Of a stretch of DNA of 64,000 bases, positions 48,474-60,400 are shown piece after piece. The position numbers and the translations under genes are program-made. The notes beneath the pieces were generated by a model, which made no database searches, was not told the DNA's origin, and saw only the letters and a program-made list of their open reading frames with translations. This DNA is from Zonotrichia leucophrys gambelii (Eukaryota > Chordata > Aves > Passeriformes > Passerellidae): positions 3,531,501-3,595,500 of the forward strand of contig NC_088179.1 of assembly GCF_028769735.1 (NCBI RefSeq), in the 5' to 3' direction. How positions within the stretch are numbered: position 1 is the stretch's first letter; the number at the start of each line of letters is the position of its first letter.

Positions 48474-50100
48474 CCATGTGCTGTAGAGTTAATGATGTTA
48501 CAAAGAGACATTGACACCAAAATCACTGCAGACCTTGGAGTGAGGAAAAAAAACAGGGAGTTGTTTTTTCCTGTGGTTTAAATTAAAAGGTTTGAAATGT
48601 CTTTCAAGTCTAAACTTAAAAAAAGAAAAATTATAACTTTCCTGAACATAATCAGAGATAAAGGGAGGAAAAAATTATTTAGGCATATTAATGCAAACAT
48701 TATCTTTAAAACAGAGTTCACACAGAAATATAAGCAAAACCTTCAGAAATTTAGCACTTAGTGAACGAATTCAGCTGTGTCTCTGAGATTAGTACAACTT
48801 TGTAAGCAGGACTTTATTTTTTAGCCCTTTCTAGCTCTGCCAGCAGCTTTTTCAAAGGAAAAGGAAGGATTCTGTCTGCTCCTGCTGTCTTTCAGTGAAG
48901 TGGTCAAGGAAGAGAGCAGAAGCTGTGGATTTGTTTGTGAAGCTTGTATCTTCATATAAGATAGGCAGGAATGAGATGTTGTGAGTTCCAAAGTGATAAC
49001 TCAAGCTCAGTTATATCTTTAGAACAAGCAAGGTATTTTTGTGTTGAAGAGATGGTCGATTTAGTTTATGGAGAGGATTGGTTGTGCTTCCTCATTTTAC
49101 ATCATTCCTGTATCTGAGATCTTTCTACATTTAACTGCAGTACATTTCTGTCTCATCCCTTCAAGCAGATATCTATGACACAAGGAATCACCATCTAAAT
49201 TAGTTATACCATTAGCAGCTCCAGCAAGAACCAAATAATTAATCTCTCTGTAGATGAAGTATTTGGAAGAGCTCTCAGTAGTGACATCCACTGTCTGCCT
49301 TTCTGTGGGTAAAAGAATCCTTCCAGTTTCTGAATTTTTCTTCTGTGCCATTCATGAGTAAAAATATTATTCAAGATAGAAGCAGCCATTCTTTAGGGAA
49401 TAACATTTCCAAAAAGGCATTTGTTTCTTATCAGGCTTTGTCTCACTGTTCTCCTCTGTCTGAGATTTAGCTGTTTGTTATGGCTTCTTAAAATTTACCT
49501 TGTAAGGTTTTGGGAATAGTCTTTTCTACTGCATGTTTTATAGAGTTCAGCATGGAGGACACTTGGATTTATTAACATGAAAGAGACCACACAGAACAGA
49601 TCACAGTAATAACAATATTATTGTAATACTTGGGATGTGAGAGGGCAGAACAGGGAGAGATGAGCCTTAACTATGCCAACCTTGACTCTATTTCCTGTCT
49701 TTTTTTACCTGTCATCTTCACAAGATTCTGCATCCTCCTTTGTTTTGCAGTTTTTCCACCTAAGAAGTGGATCTAAAAAAACTTTTCTGGTTATCTTTTC
49801 TCATGTATGACATGAACTCTGTCCATGCCCCACCCAACATAACACCTTAGAGGGCAAGATGACCAAATACAATTACTGCAGATCATAAATATTGCCATTA
49901 CAAGCAAATCTTGTTCTCCTACAGCTCCTTTACAGGCTGAATCAGAGTGTGACATCCAACTGCCCAAGAGTGAAAGGCTCTGTGCAGAGAAAGAAGATAA
50001 GCAACAGTGACAGCTAAGTCCTAATGAAATTCATTACTTACACTGAATATAATTTTCTCCTTAAATACATGACAAGTACATATAGATATGGCCATGTCTA

Positions 50101-50148
50101 CTTATTAGGGAAAGTTTAATACTAAAACTATTGTTTCTCAAAGGCTCT
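50101..50148 (+). repeat. Direct repeat, copy 1 of 2
   Basis: Begins CTTATTAGGGAAAGTTTAAT and ends CAAAGGCTC; only about four or five differences from the copy at 51633-51680. Family unknown. Confidence 0.75.
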
Positions 50149-51632
50149 GATTTTATGACCATTAGGACCAACTCTTACTGTGGTCTAAGAGACCTTGAGA
50201 AATTCCTTAGAATAAACAGTTAAACAATTGTTGGATATTAACATAAGTATTGATAAAGTTATTCAGACACCAAATATTTTTTCATACTAAGAAATAAAAT
50301 ATCAAAAAATACTTAAGGAACTAAAAATACCTTTTACCTTATTATCCATCAAATCTAATGGTCCAGAATTCCACAGTATATGCTGGGGATCTCAGTTTTA
50401 CTCAAGCAAGAATTGAAAAGTACATCGTGCTGGTGGGACAGAATCAAGCCTAGCAAGAAGCAGTGTGGTGCAGGCAGGACAGCAAGAAGAGTTCTGAAAT
50501 TCACAGCTCTCGGGGCTCCTCCTTCTAGCACACTCTTTTAAAAAGTAAAATCTAAATGTTGATGCTGACAGGTGATCTTCCTGCAAGGATGATCCGGCAA
50601 TGAGACAAGGCCTCATGCCAGGGATTGCTGGAATGCAACATTTCTATTTACTTTTTTGCACTTACAATACTTCTGAGGAAGTTAAAAGGTAAGAGCTGGA
50701 GTTTATGTCTAAGGATAAAATTGTCAGCCACCAGCATTGCATTCCCATAGTACCTATGTTTGGAAGACAACAATAAACACAGAGCTGGGGAGAGACTTGA
50801 AATGGGGAAGGTAGTGTAGAAATTCTGAAATTATTATGCCCAGAAGTTTGAGTTCAAAGCCTGTATCCTGTATATTTTTTGAGTTTAATGGCAGCGTTGT
50901 CGTTTTTAGGTGTCTTTTTACAATAAATAAGTGCCATTTTTCCCAAAGTGCTGGGTTTCAGTCACATTTAGGGTAGCTAAGAGAGCTCGTTCAGAGACTA
51001 CAGTAGTGTTGCAGAATACGTTCCTCTGCTGTTTAAGTAAATGCTAAGGCAAAGCTGAGGCATTTAGCCAAAATAATTGTTAATGCAAACGGCCTATTAA
51101 AGTAGGAAGCATCAATTTTATTTATGCTGTCTCAAAAGTCTAGAGCACACACAAGTTGTTTTGCTTGCTGATTTTCTCTGAAGACTGATTATTTGCACTA
51201 TTTTGTCAATACCTCCATTTTAAGTGGAATAATTATCACAGGGAAAATTAATCATAACCACCATCTCCATTAAAGTGTGGCAGAGCAAGAAATTAGCTAG
51301 GATTTTGTACCATGTCTATTTAGTCTACTTAGAAAGTGGTTGCATTTTGGGGCACTTCAGTGTGGGTTGATTTTCACACGATATTGAACTGAATATTTTG
51401 ACTCTCTGCAAATATTTTGGCCGTGACTCTCCCACCCAGAAACATTATCCTCGTTCCCCAGCTGCTTCAGAGACCCTGTGGGATGGGAACCAATTCCCAT
51501 AGGACAGGCACACACCCTGGCCCATGAACTGACACAAAACCTGCTCTTGGGAAGTTCCCTGGCACTAGAGGTGAAAAAGAGAATGAGCACTCAGCTTCAG
51601 CACAGCCACCCCAGCACTGTCAGCAGCGTCAG

Positions 51633-51680
51633 CTTATTAGGGAAAGTTTAATACCAAAAATATTGCTTATCAAAGGCTGT
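51633..51680 (+). repeat. Direct repeat, copy 2 of 2
   Basis: Same orientation as the copy at 50101, about 1.5 kb downstream. The flanks do not match, so this looks like a piece of a dispersed element and not a local duplication. Confidence 0.75.
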
Positions 51681-52687
51681 AGAAGGAGGAGGAGGAAGGT
51701 TCAAGACCAGTGAATATGTGACTGCAATATAGAGGTGGATAAGGGAGAACTAAGGAGGAAAGAAAAAATGAGTCAGTCAGAGTCTTGAAGGGGAAAGAAA
51801 AGGAATTACTCACTGGGGTGCTACAGAACAAGATTCAGCCTTGCTTTGGACACTGGACATGACTTAATAAAAGTTTTATAAACAATAAAGGTTAAGCAGT
51901 AACTTTGCTAGTTGGCCTCTGTATTGGGAAATTCTCCAATTCTCTGGCCTCTGTGGAATCACAGAGGAAAAAAGCTCTTAAATACAGGGACTGCTGCATT
52001 CTTTTGTACTTATTTTTGTGAAGAGCAGGTTACAATAACAAATAGTTTTCTGAAATTTAAAATACAATTATTCAGCATTCAGTTGCAGTCCTCAAATGTA
52101 GCATTGAAGCAAACAGGTTTTTCTTACATGCACAGTCAAGGCAATTGTGTGCTCAATTACACTGGGAAAATGGGCCCTTGCAGCACAAACCCATGGACCA
52201 AGAGACGTGGTTGGTTTATGTTAGTACAGCAAAATTAAAGCCAAAAGTGTGGCAATTCACACCATTTTATGTGATATTTATACACAGAAAAGCACTATAT
52301 TCATCACAGTTTTTTGGAGTTTTTTACAACATTGTTTTTTTCCTTTAAAAAATAAATGCCAGGGTGGTTTCTTGGGGAAAAACAGATTTTGCGATTTCTT
52401 AAAGGCAACATTTAACTTGCAATAATATTAATGAGACATGTGGTGTGGGCATCAGTGGAGATCAGGAATCATCTTGATCACTGATTAAAATACTTTATAA
52501 TCCAAGGAAGCCTGAATATGATAGACCAAAGTACACCAGGAGATTCATGGCATATCTGGGAATTCGAGAGACACAAAGATTCCTCAAGACCCACAATGAT
52601 TACCACTTACCACCTCAGGTGAGACACTGCAGTTTGAAAGCTAAATCTCTTTTACTCTTGGCCTGGTGCTGTGGAGGTGATGCTGTG

Positions 52688-52980
52688 TCACAGAATGGCT
52701 GAGCCTGGCAGGGACCTCTGGGTGTCCATTTAACCAAGCCCACCTCCAGCAGGCTGCCCAGAGCCGTGTTCAGGTGGTTTGGGAACACTTCCAAGGATAC
52801 AGACTCCACAGCCTCTCTGGGTAGCGTTTGCCTCTGTTCAACACCCTCACAGTGAAAAAAGTGTTCCCTGAATTCAAAGGGAACCTCCTGGGTTTCACAT
52901 TGTGCTCCTTGTACTCCTCTATACCATCTCTTGGGATATTTACACACCTTGATAAGATCCCTCATGACCCTTTCAAATTA
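52688..52980 (-). mobile_element. CR1 LINE 3'-end fragment
   Basis: The + strand begins TCACAGAATGGCTGAGCCTG and continues with AACACTTCCAAGGATACAGA, CTCCACAGCCTCTCTGGGTA and CAACACCCTCACAGTGAAAA, in the order of the reverse complement of an avian CR1 3' end. The element is 5'-truncated, as is usual for CR1, and codes for nothing. Confidence 0.85.
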
Positions 52981-54390
52981 CAGAATTTACACTATTTCCC
53001 TGGTGTCTAAATTTCACCTATGAAAACCTAGAGGACCCAAATTAGGCACTGCATCAGATTTATCTGCCTTAGTAGAATTTATATCTCTTTATACACTATT
53101 TGTCCCTTCTTCTCTCATATTTCTCAGTAAAAAGCACACCCAGAGTGTATCTGGTCTTATACTGAGGCTCTCATTCAGTCAACAAGCAAAGATCAATAAC
53201 TAGATGAAACAAAACACGTGTTGCTTGTCTAATGCACTTCATTATTGATTAGTTAACTCTGTAAAGTGCTTTGTTTCTTCTGGAACAGAGGATGAGATGG
53301 GACTGTAAGGCACTCAACCTGCCTGACTGACAAGCACCATCAAGTCAGATTAACACTTTAGCAGTTTATCTGTGGATAAGCAGCACCACAGGTGATGGAG
53401 CTCCCAAGGCACAGAGGCAGATGGATTGGGAAGAGCTGAGCGCCTCGGGTGTGCTGACAGGGAAACACAGGGGCACTGCCTCCCTGCAGATGTGTTTGCA
53501 GAGCGCAGAACAGCATGGCCAAGGCTGCTGGGCCTGGGCTGGGGGAGCTGGTACGTCAGGTTGAGCATCTCTGTGCAAAGCTCCCCACGGTCATCTTGTA
53601 TTTCACACAGCTTGTTAGCTCAGCCTTACTGCTGCCTACTAAAAGCCTCTGGATAACCAAGATATCAAAAGTCCCTCTAGTATCTTCACAAAGGAAGAGC
53701 TGACTATTAAAAATATCCTCCTAGCTTCCCAAACCTGTCAGGCTGATTTTTAATACTGGATTTATTTTTTTTTTCAATTTTCTGTGGCATGCTTCTCTGA
53801 AAGTATTTGTGCATTGTACCTCGCTGATACTGTTGTTAAGACATCCTTTGGCCCATGTAAAGGGGTTTTCTTATCCAGAAATAGGCTTCTCTTTACGTGA
53901 GCAGTGATTCACAGGCACTGTCACTAGGAAGTGAATTGAAATCTCTGCAGTGCATCACAACTGAGATTTGCCAGTCATTGCTACTTGGGTCAGATTCTGC
54001 ATCCAGCTGAAATTTCTATTACACTATCTAGATTTCATAGCTGCCATTAATACAAGCTATGCTTCATTAAGTATGAATTTGAAGCTAACAGGGCTCTGAA
54101 GTTCAATAAAGTGCTGAAGGACAAACAGAACAAATGCTTTTATTCCTAGAAGTGTCCAGCAAGACAGAGAACAACATTTGTATCCACTGCATATCCAACT
54201 CAGAAACAGGTGGCTCTTTTAGAATGACAATTCCCTCATGGATTTTATTTTTTCCCTTTAAATAAAACTTATCTTGCTTCAGGCTTATGCAAAAGGTGGA
54301 TGAAGACTGCTCTGAAATACACATTTATTCTTGGACTGATTTTTTTTTACAAGTCCATTGTCACAAATAGGTAAAACCTTACAAAAGGAA
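52981..54390. other. Non-coding DNA, nothing recognised
   Basis: No exon, RNA gene or repeat of known type could be identified. Confidence 0.5.
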
Positions 54391-54394
54391 GGCC

Positions 54395-54646
54395 TTGTAA
54401 AACCATGGATCAGTCCTTTGGCTGAGTAGAAAAGGACTGTGGGAAGGTAAGGCAGCCGAATTAGAGATAGATCAACAAGTTCTAGAGCCCCTGCATGTTC
54501 ACAGCGTGCTGTATGGTGGTTGGTTGAATTATGTTTGTTATGGCTTAAAGCTATGTAACTGATAAAGGCCTGAGTGCTTCAAAAGCCTGGTATTTGCAAT
54601 AAATCAGCTCTCCTTTGCACCTGCCTGGGGACTCTGTGTCACTACA
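54395..54646 (+). mobile_element. Possible short LTR (left end uncertain)
   Basis: AATAAA at 54598-54603 is followed by pyrimidine-rich sequence and a sharp CA end at GTGTCACTACA, as in the R/U5 part of an LTR read on the + strand. The left end could be a TG at 54359 or 54395. No target-site duplication was found for either choice. Confidence 0.45.
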
Positions 54647-54854
54647 GACCCTCATTCACAGTCCATAGCATAGAACTTGCTGGTTAAAAGAAGCTGTTCC
54701 AACCTGCCCTGGTGCGGCTGAGGTATCTTCACTGCAGTGGGGCAGTGCTGCCCATTGCCGACTGCTCCATGCTCTCCTGCAGTCTGTCAGGATTCCTGAT
54801 GTCAGCCAGACATCCAGAAGGGCTGTGTCCTGCCCAAGAAGCCCCCACTGGAAG

Positions 54855-55652
54855 TGTAAGAGTACTGGGGGACAGGATGTTCAGGACGGACGGAGTTGAG
54901 AGATCTCTGAAGCCAGGTCAGGAACTTGGGGTTCATTGCAAAGGGCCTGGGTGCAGGGCCCTGTTGGGATTTGGGGTTTATTGCAAAGGGCCTGGGTGCA
55001 GGGCCCTGCTGGGATTTGGGGTTTATTGCAAAGGGCCTGGGTGCAGGGCCCTGCTGGGATTTGGGGTTTATTGCAAAGGGCCTGGGGGCAGGGCCCTGCT
55101 GGGAGCTGCAGCCACAGCTCAGAGCAGGCCCCAGAGAAGAGAGGGGTAGAGAGGAGGAGAGGGTAAGAGAGCAAAAGCATAAGAGAGTAAATGGCAAGAA
55201 GCAAGAGAGTGAAGTTCCCATTACAATACAATAAATCTTCTTCTGTGTTTAATATTCTGATTCTCACTAACCAATCTAGTACAAGATACAAATCCTTTAG
55301 CATTTACATACAACCTATAAGAATCACTACATCACCATACTGTGTTACATTTTAAACCCTAAAAACTCCTCTTTAGACCCCTTCTGCCAAGCTGTAGGGT
55401 CTGCTCTGACCCTTGGAGCTGTCTGCAAGCAGAGGGTGTTGTTCCATCAAAAGGGGATTACCTTCAGCTGGCCACACCATTGTTTTCCAGTTATTCAGTA
55501 ACTAAGGGATCTCAAAGCTTGCTTTCATTTCAGTCTCGCTTATAGTTTCCATATTCTCAAAATCTTTTGCCAGACAATCACATTTATAAGGCTTTCCTGC
55601 CTCATCTTCCCCAACAGTAAGCAGCTGTGCTGCTACATTCCCTGGCCCCACA
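54855..55652 (-). mobile_element. Probable solo LTR with internal polyadenylation-signal repeats
   Basis: On the minus strand it begins TGTGGGGCCAGGGAATG and ends CCCAGTACTCTTACA. The flanks GGAAG (54850-54854) and GGCAG (55653-55657) match at four of five bases, fitting an old 5-bp duplication. The 3' third carries the 45-bp tandem repeat described separately. The body matches, from memory, a songbird LTR with the stretch GCCTTATAAATGTGATTGTC. Several overlapping frames across the repeat are open on both strands only because 45 is a multiple of three. Confidence 0.7.
54928..55107 (-). repeat. 45-bp tandem repeat, four units, each with a poly(A)-signal site
   Basis: Units at 54928-54972, 54973-55017, 55018-55062 and 55063-55107 differ at very few positions. 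On the minus strand three of four contain GCAATAAACCCC; the unit at 54928 has GCAATGAACCCC. Most units hold the 12-bp palindrome GCAGGGCCCTGC. It lies at the R region of the LTR around it. Confidence 0.95.
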
Positions 55653-55657
55653 GGCAG

Positions 55658-57000
55658 GCCACCACTGCCCGGCCTGCTCTCCCAAGGACACTGTGGTGGC
55701 ACATCCACTCACAAACACGCTCACTGTGAAGGCTACAAATTGACAAGCAATTAAGTTAGACATAGGGAAGCAGCTCTGGTTCATCAAGTCCTCGATAGTG
55801 ATTGCTTTTGTACAGCAAAGAGAAGGTTTGGCTGGAACTGGGAGCAGCCTTGTGCTTGTCACAGGGATATGGTTCACAGCAAGACCCAGGACAAAGTGTG
55901 AGCCTTGATTTTGGCTTACTCCAAAGCAAAACAAAATGGGTTAGATCTATATCTCTATAAGGGTATGAGATGTGCTCAAAAGGTGCCACTCTTTGGAAGT
56001 TACCACAGAAGGGCTTCTTGCCAGGATGTGATTTGGTTCTGAGCTCTCATGTCCAGCGGGACAAGGGGAACACTTTCCCCCACCATTACCCTGGATCCAT
56101 AACAGCACACCAAGCAGGAGGTTTGAGTGAAAAAGTGGCACTTACAGAATGACAGAGATCTAAGACAAAAGCAGTTTGGACACTGAGGGAGAGGAAGGAC
56201 AGGGAGAAATTAGGTGAAGGGAGATTATGAAAGCATAAGGGAGGTGAAGGGAGATTGTGGGAGGCTAGTGGCAAGGAATGGATGTGTAACTATAGGAATT
56301 AGTGCAGTGTAAGACTCATCCATGGGGCTTGATTAGGACTGTCAGGCACCAGCGATTGTTGATGTGCAGTCATTTTGTGGAACTCCAGTCTACAGGAGTT
56401 GTGATTTACTTTTAAGGAGTTATAAGAATAGGCTATTTCAAATGCCAGGTCGGCTTCCAGTTACTCAGCTTTCACAAATGTGAGAAAATTGTGTTCTGAG
56501 TCATACCTAGCTTTGTCCTTCTTGCAAGCCAAGAAAAGATTTATTTTCTATTTTAATAGAATACTTACAGCATTCCTACTTTGTTGTGTCTGTAAAGGGA
56601 TTGCTGGCCCTTAACAGCTCAAAGCCCAGTATCCCCTGACTCACTCTGGGTATACTTTGCTTCCAAATAGCTCCATTTCTGTGTACCAGATCCTAACACC
56701 TGAGGCTAATTTTGACTTCCTTCTATCACACATTTGTTATGATCGTGACTGCTTAAATTCTCCATTTCTCATTAGACAAATGCCACCTGTATTTCCAGTC
56801 ATGCTACAGACGTACTTTAAGAGGCTGACTCTTCTACCCATTGTACAGCAGCAAGGCAGCTCGTCCAGAACTATTTCAAGTCTCAATTGTTTGAGTCTTG
56901 TAATGATAGTATTTTATTCATCCCAGAAGCTCCTCATTCTATTAAGCCTTCCATTCATCTGCTTCTTTCTAGAGACCTCCAATGTTAAATCCATATTTAT
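55658..57000. other. Non-coding or unresolved DNA
   Basis: Minus-strand frames at 55756-55989 and 55947-56141 are unusually stop-poor (see findings), but I recognise no domain. The rest, to 57000, shows nothing. Confidence 0.4.
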
Positions 57001-57407
57001 TGTAGCATGGGTCCCCACCAGGCAATGATTAGCATTGACTCCATGACTCCAGAAGGCTGATCAATCACTTTATTATACCATATTATACTTTTTAAGAAAC
57101 TCATTGTCCTTTACAGACAGACCACATTGGTCAATTGAATCCAAATATTATCACCAGTGGCCAATTAAAAAATCACCCTTTGGTAAACAAATCTCCGTAA
57201 CACATTCCACACGTTCACAACAGGTACAGCAAGTGAAGATAAGAATTGTTCATCATTCTTTTCTCTGATCTTCTCACAGCCTTTTCCAGCACAATGCCTG
57301 TGAAAGTTGTGCCTGCTGCTCTCTGCTGTGGCCCCACACAGTTACTCAGGCTTTCCAAATAAGTAACCTGAAACAGAACATGACTATAAAGGTTGCTCAA
57401 AGTCCCA
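57001..57407 (-). mobile_element. LTR, right end uncertain
   Basis: On the minus strand it carries TATAATAAAGTGATTGATCA, then CCTTCTGGAGTCATGGAGTC and a close at CCCATGCTACA (57001), the layout of a songbird LTR 3' end. The right end may be near 57340 (start TGTGTGGGGCC) or at 57407 (CTTAT against TTTAT at the left, four of five). No internal retroviral region is attached. Confidence 0.65.
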
Positions 57408-60400
57408 CTTATTCTGTGGCAAAACCTGGCAGAAGTCCCCTAATAGTGTATTTATCCATATCAGGTTATATCAAGAACAGATTTTTACAAGAAACATGTA
57501 AATTATAGTTAACAGACAGCAACTAGAACTCATAAGCTGCAAACATTAAAATATCTACAGAACACAAAGAAATAGAATCAGTTGGGAAAATATGCAGGAA
57601 CTGATGGTAGGAGAGACCCTGTCCTCCTAAAAGACAGCTTGCCTCAGGAAAGCCCACTTTCTCCTCCCCAGAGAGCTACTAGTACTTAAAATACTGCTTC
57701 TAAGTGCTGAATTTCCAGATAGGAGCTATTAAACTTCAGATAAACATCGAATTCTTTTACCCTATAAAACCATTTTTTCCATGAGGAGCATAGAATCATT
57801 AGACATAGCACAGGGACATTTTTCTGTACAGTTTAAAGCCAAAATATTCTTTAAAATGTAGCTATTCATCCTCCTGGGTCTGGCCCCCACTGTACCCTCT
57901 GACACTATTTTAGAAGTAGGTGGCATTACGTGTCTATTAACCAGGAAAGTCTTTGGCTACATTATAGTAGAGGGGATTTTTCAAGTGTAGACATAAAGGG
58001 GATTTCTGAAGGAACCAAAATATGGCTCTTCTACCCCAGGGTTTGGTGAGCTTCTGCAAAAATACTCAATCCTCAAAGGTATCACAAAAGAAATGAGTAA
58101 TTGTCCTAAAGAATATGATCATACTGACAAAAACAATTAATTCCTCTGGGAAATTCTTGCAGATTTTTAAAACCAGCCTCTGAGATTTGCTAGCAGAGAT
58201 ATAATTATCCGTGATCTTCTGAAGGATGATTAAAGAAAGAAAACCCTACAAAAAGAGCAATTGCTCTTTATTGCATATGATATCTCTTTGAAACAAATTC
58301 AAAAGAATCCTCTTGGGTTTATTCCTAATTGGTTTCATAGGATGCTCCCAAAAGGGAAGCAATTTTGAAGAGAATTCCACTGGGACCTTTTCATCATCTT
58401 TGCATAATTCTGATCATATATCATTACTGAAAGCCCGTTGTATTTCTAGCTCCAAGTTTAATGTAAAGCATTTTTTCTTCTGACATTTCTTATGTTAAGC
58501 CTCAGACACAGAAAAGACCACAGGCAGCTTGTGGGCACATTATGTATGGTATTTGATAAGCTACTTGTGCTTGAATAAGAGACTATTGAACAAACATCCT
58601 GTGATTTATAAGTGAAAGGATGAAAACATCAGAGAAACAAATTTACAGGCAAAGCATACTCAGCAGTGGTCTCATTGCTTTCACTGCTCACACTCATATT
58701 TATTATACATTACCTGGAGCTACTTATTTTGAGAGGGCGAATTGCACCTTGACAACTTCACTGTATTACTAAGTACCAAAATCATATTTTTCCTTCTTAC
58801 TTATCTCTGGAATGAAAATGAAATAATTATCTTTTTTGGGGTTTTTTTTGCATTTTCCCATGACAACCAAATATTAAGATTGGTCAGTAGTTCTCTGAAG
58901 ACACTGCAACTAATCCACACTATTTAATTCACATGACAGACAATCTCAGTCAGCAGATCCCTAAAGCTGGGTATGGGTCCATGAAAGAACAGGATTGTCC
59001 TAAAAGGGCTCTGAAGTTCTGGATCTAAACAAAATGTCCAGATAGCCCAGCTGCCAGCTGGACTATTCCTCTGGATACAGAAGCATGTTAAGAAAAGAGC
59101 AGAGTTTTTTTGTTAATAAGCAACAAACATTTCAAAGGTCAATGACACAGTTTGTTGGTGGAGAGCTAGACAAATCTGCAAATATAAATTCAAAAGGTAC
59201 CCAATTCCTCCTGCTTTCTTTAAGGTCCTAAAGCCTTCATAAACATGGTGATTAATACTCAACTGTGAAAGTCTTTTCTTAGAGTTAAACCAGTGATCCA
59301 AAGTGACAGAACAAGCAGTAAATTGCCGCTTGTCATCTGCAGAATAAAATAATCAGAATGCTAGAGCTAAAAACATGCACATGGACATAGGAATGTGCCT
59401 TATAGAACACATGGACTTTTTTTAGCATTGATGATTGAATTGCCTGTTCAGACCCTAATGCTGAGATTAATATTTGCTTCAGATTGCGAGGAGAAGGAGA
59501 AAACAAAGGAACAAAAACAAAAAAATCAAGAATGTCCCTTCAGCGATCGTCTCTTGAAGAGCTGGCAATTATTCTGTCCTCAAACTGATCAAAAATGGAA
59601 ATGCAATGCAGAACAACTGGAACCAATGGACAAAGTGGCTGGATCAGGAATAGCCTTTCAATCCAAATGACACCACTTGACATGATGGTGTCACCAGCAG
59701 AGCTAAAGGACTGAAAGAGCAGACATTCAAAAAAAAGGACCCTCCTCAGCAATGGGAACTTAATAGAGGTTCAAACACATTGACCAAAGGGACACCAGCA
59801 GTGTGAGAGCATCACTCTTTGGCTGGAACACAAAATTGGTGCAAAGGGCAGAGAATCAGGACCAGTACATACAGACCATATCTGAAATGATCACTTCCTA
59901 TGTAGAATACTAACACTGCACACCATATGTGTGCATGAACACCCCCAGAAAAATCCAACCTATTTATTCTTTCTTAATCCAGGAGGGAGAGCATAAGGAA
60001 AAAAAAAAAAAAACCTGCTTGCAACTTACCACATTGTTTAAGGCATGATTTAAAAAACAAAAAGAATTAATGTATTATAAGATCACTGAGTGCAAAGTGC
60101 AGAGAAGCACACATGATCATCTTTATTCTGTATTTGAACTTCATTTTTCTAATCCCTAAGGCACTTCTAAAAGATTTTCTAATAGGAAAAGTTTTGTTCT
60201 CTGGGGTAAAAGTTTTCAATTGCTCCAATTTTTCTCACTACCTCGAGGATAATTATCTCCTCTAACCACTGATACATCGTCTGCTTTGAATCTTCCACTT
60301 CTTTGACCAAGGAGTTCAATTTAATAGAAAAAGTTTAATCTTCCCTTCCAGGGAGTTTCAATAGTGCTTTAATTTCATTTGTCTGGAAGGTGATCAAGTC

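Larger units (their letters stand above)
47426..52687. other. Non-coding DNA, no gene seen
   Basis: AT-rich sequence without a supported exon. It contains a small local repeat at 48403-48473 and a 48-bp direct repeat pair (50101-50148 and 51633-51680). Reading frames of 60-110 codons here have no recognisable domain. Confidence 0.6.

Noticed and set aside
54712..55303. Repetitive-protein frames on both strands (102-145 codons)
   Set aside because: Produced by the 45-bp tandem repeat, which keeps any frame open because 45 is divisible by three.
59395..59670. 91-codon + frame with a lysine/glutamate-rich middle
   Set aside because: No known domain, no splice or promoter context; kept only as a note.
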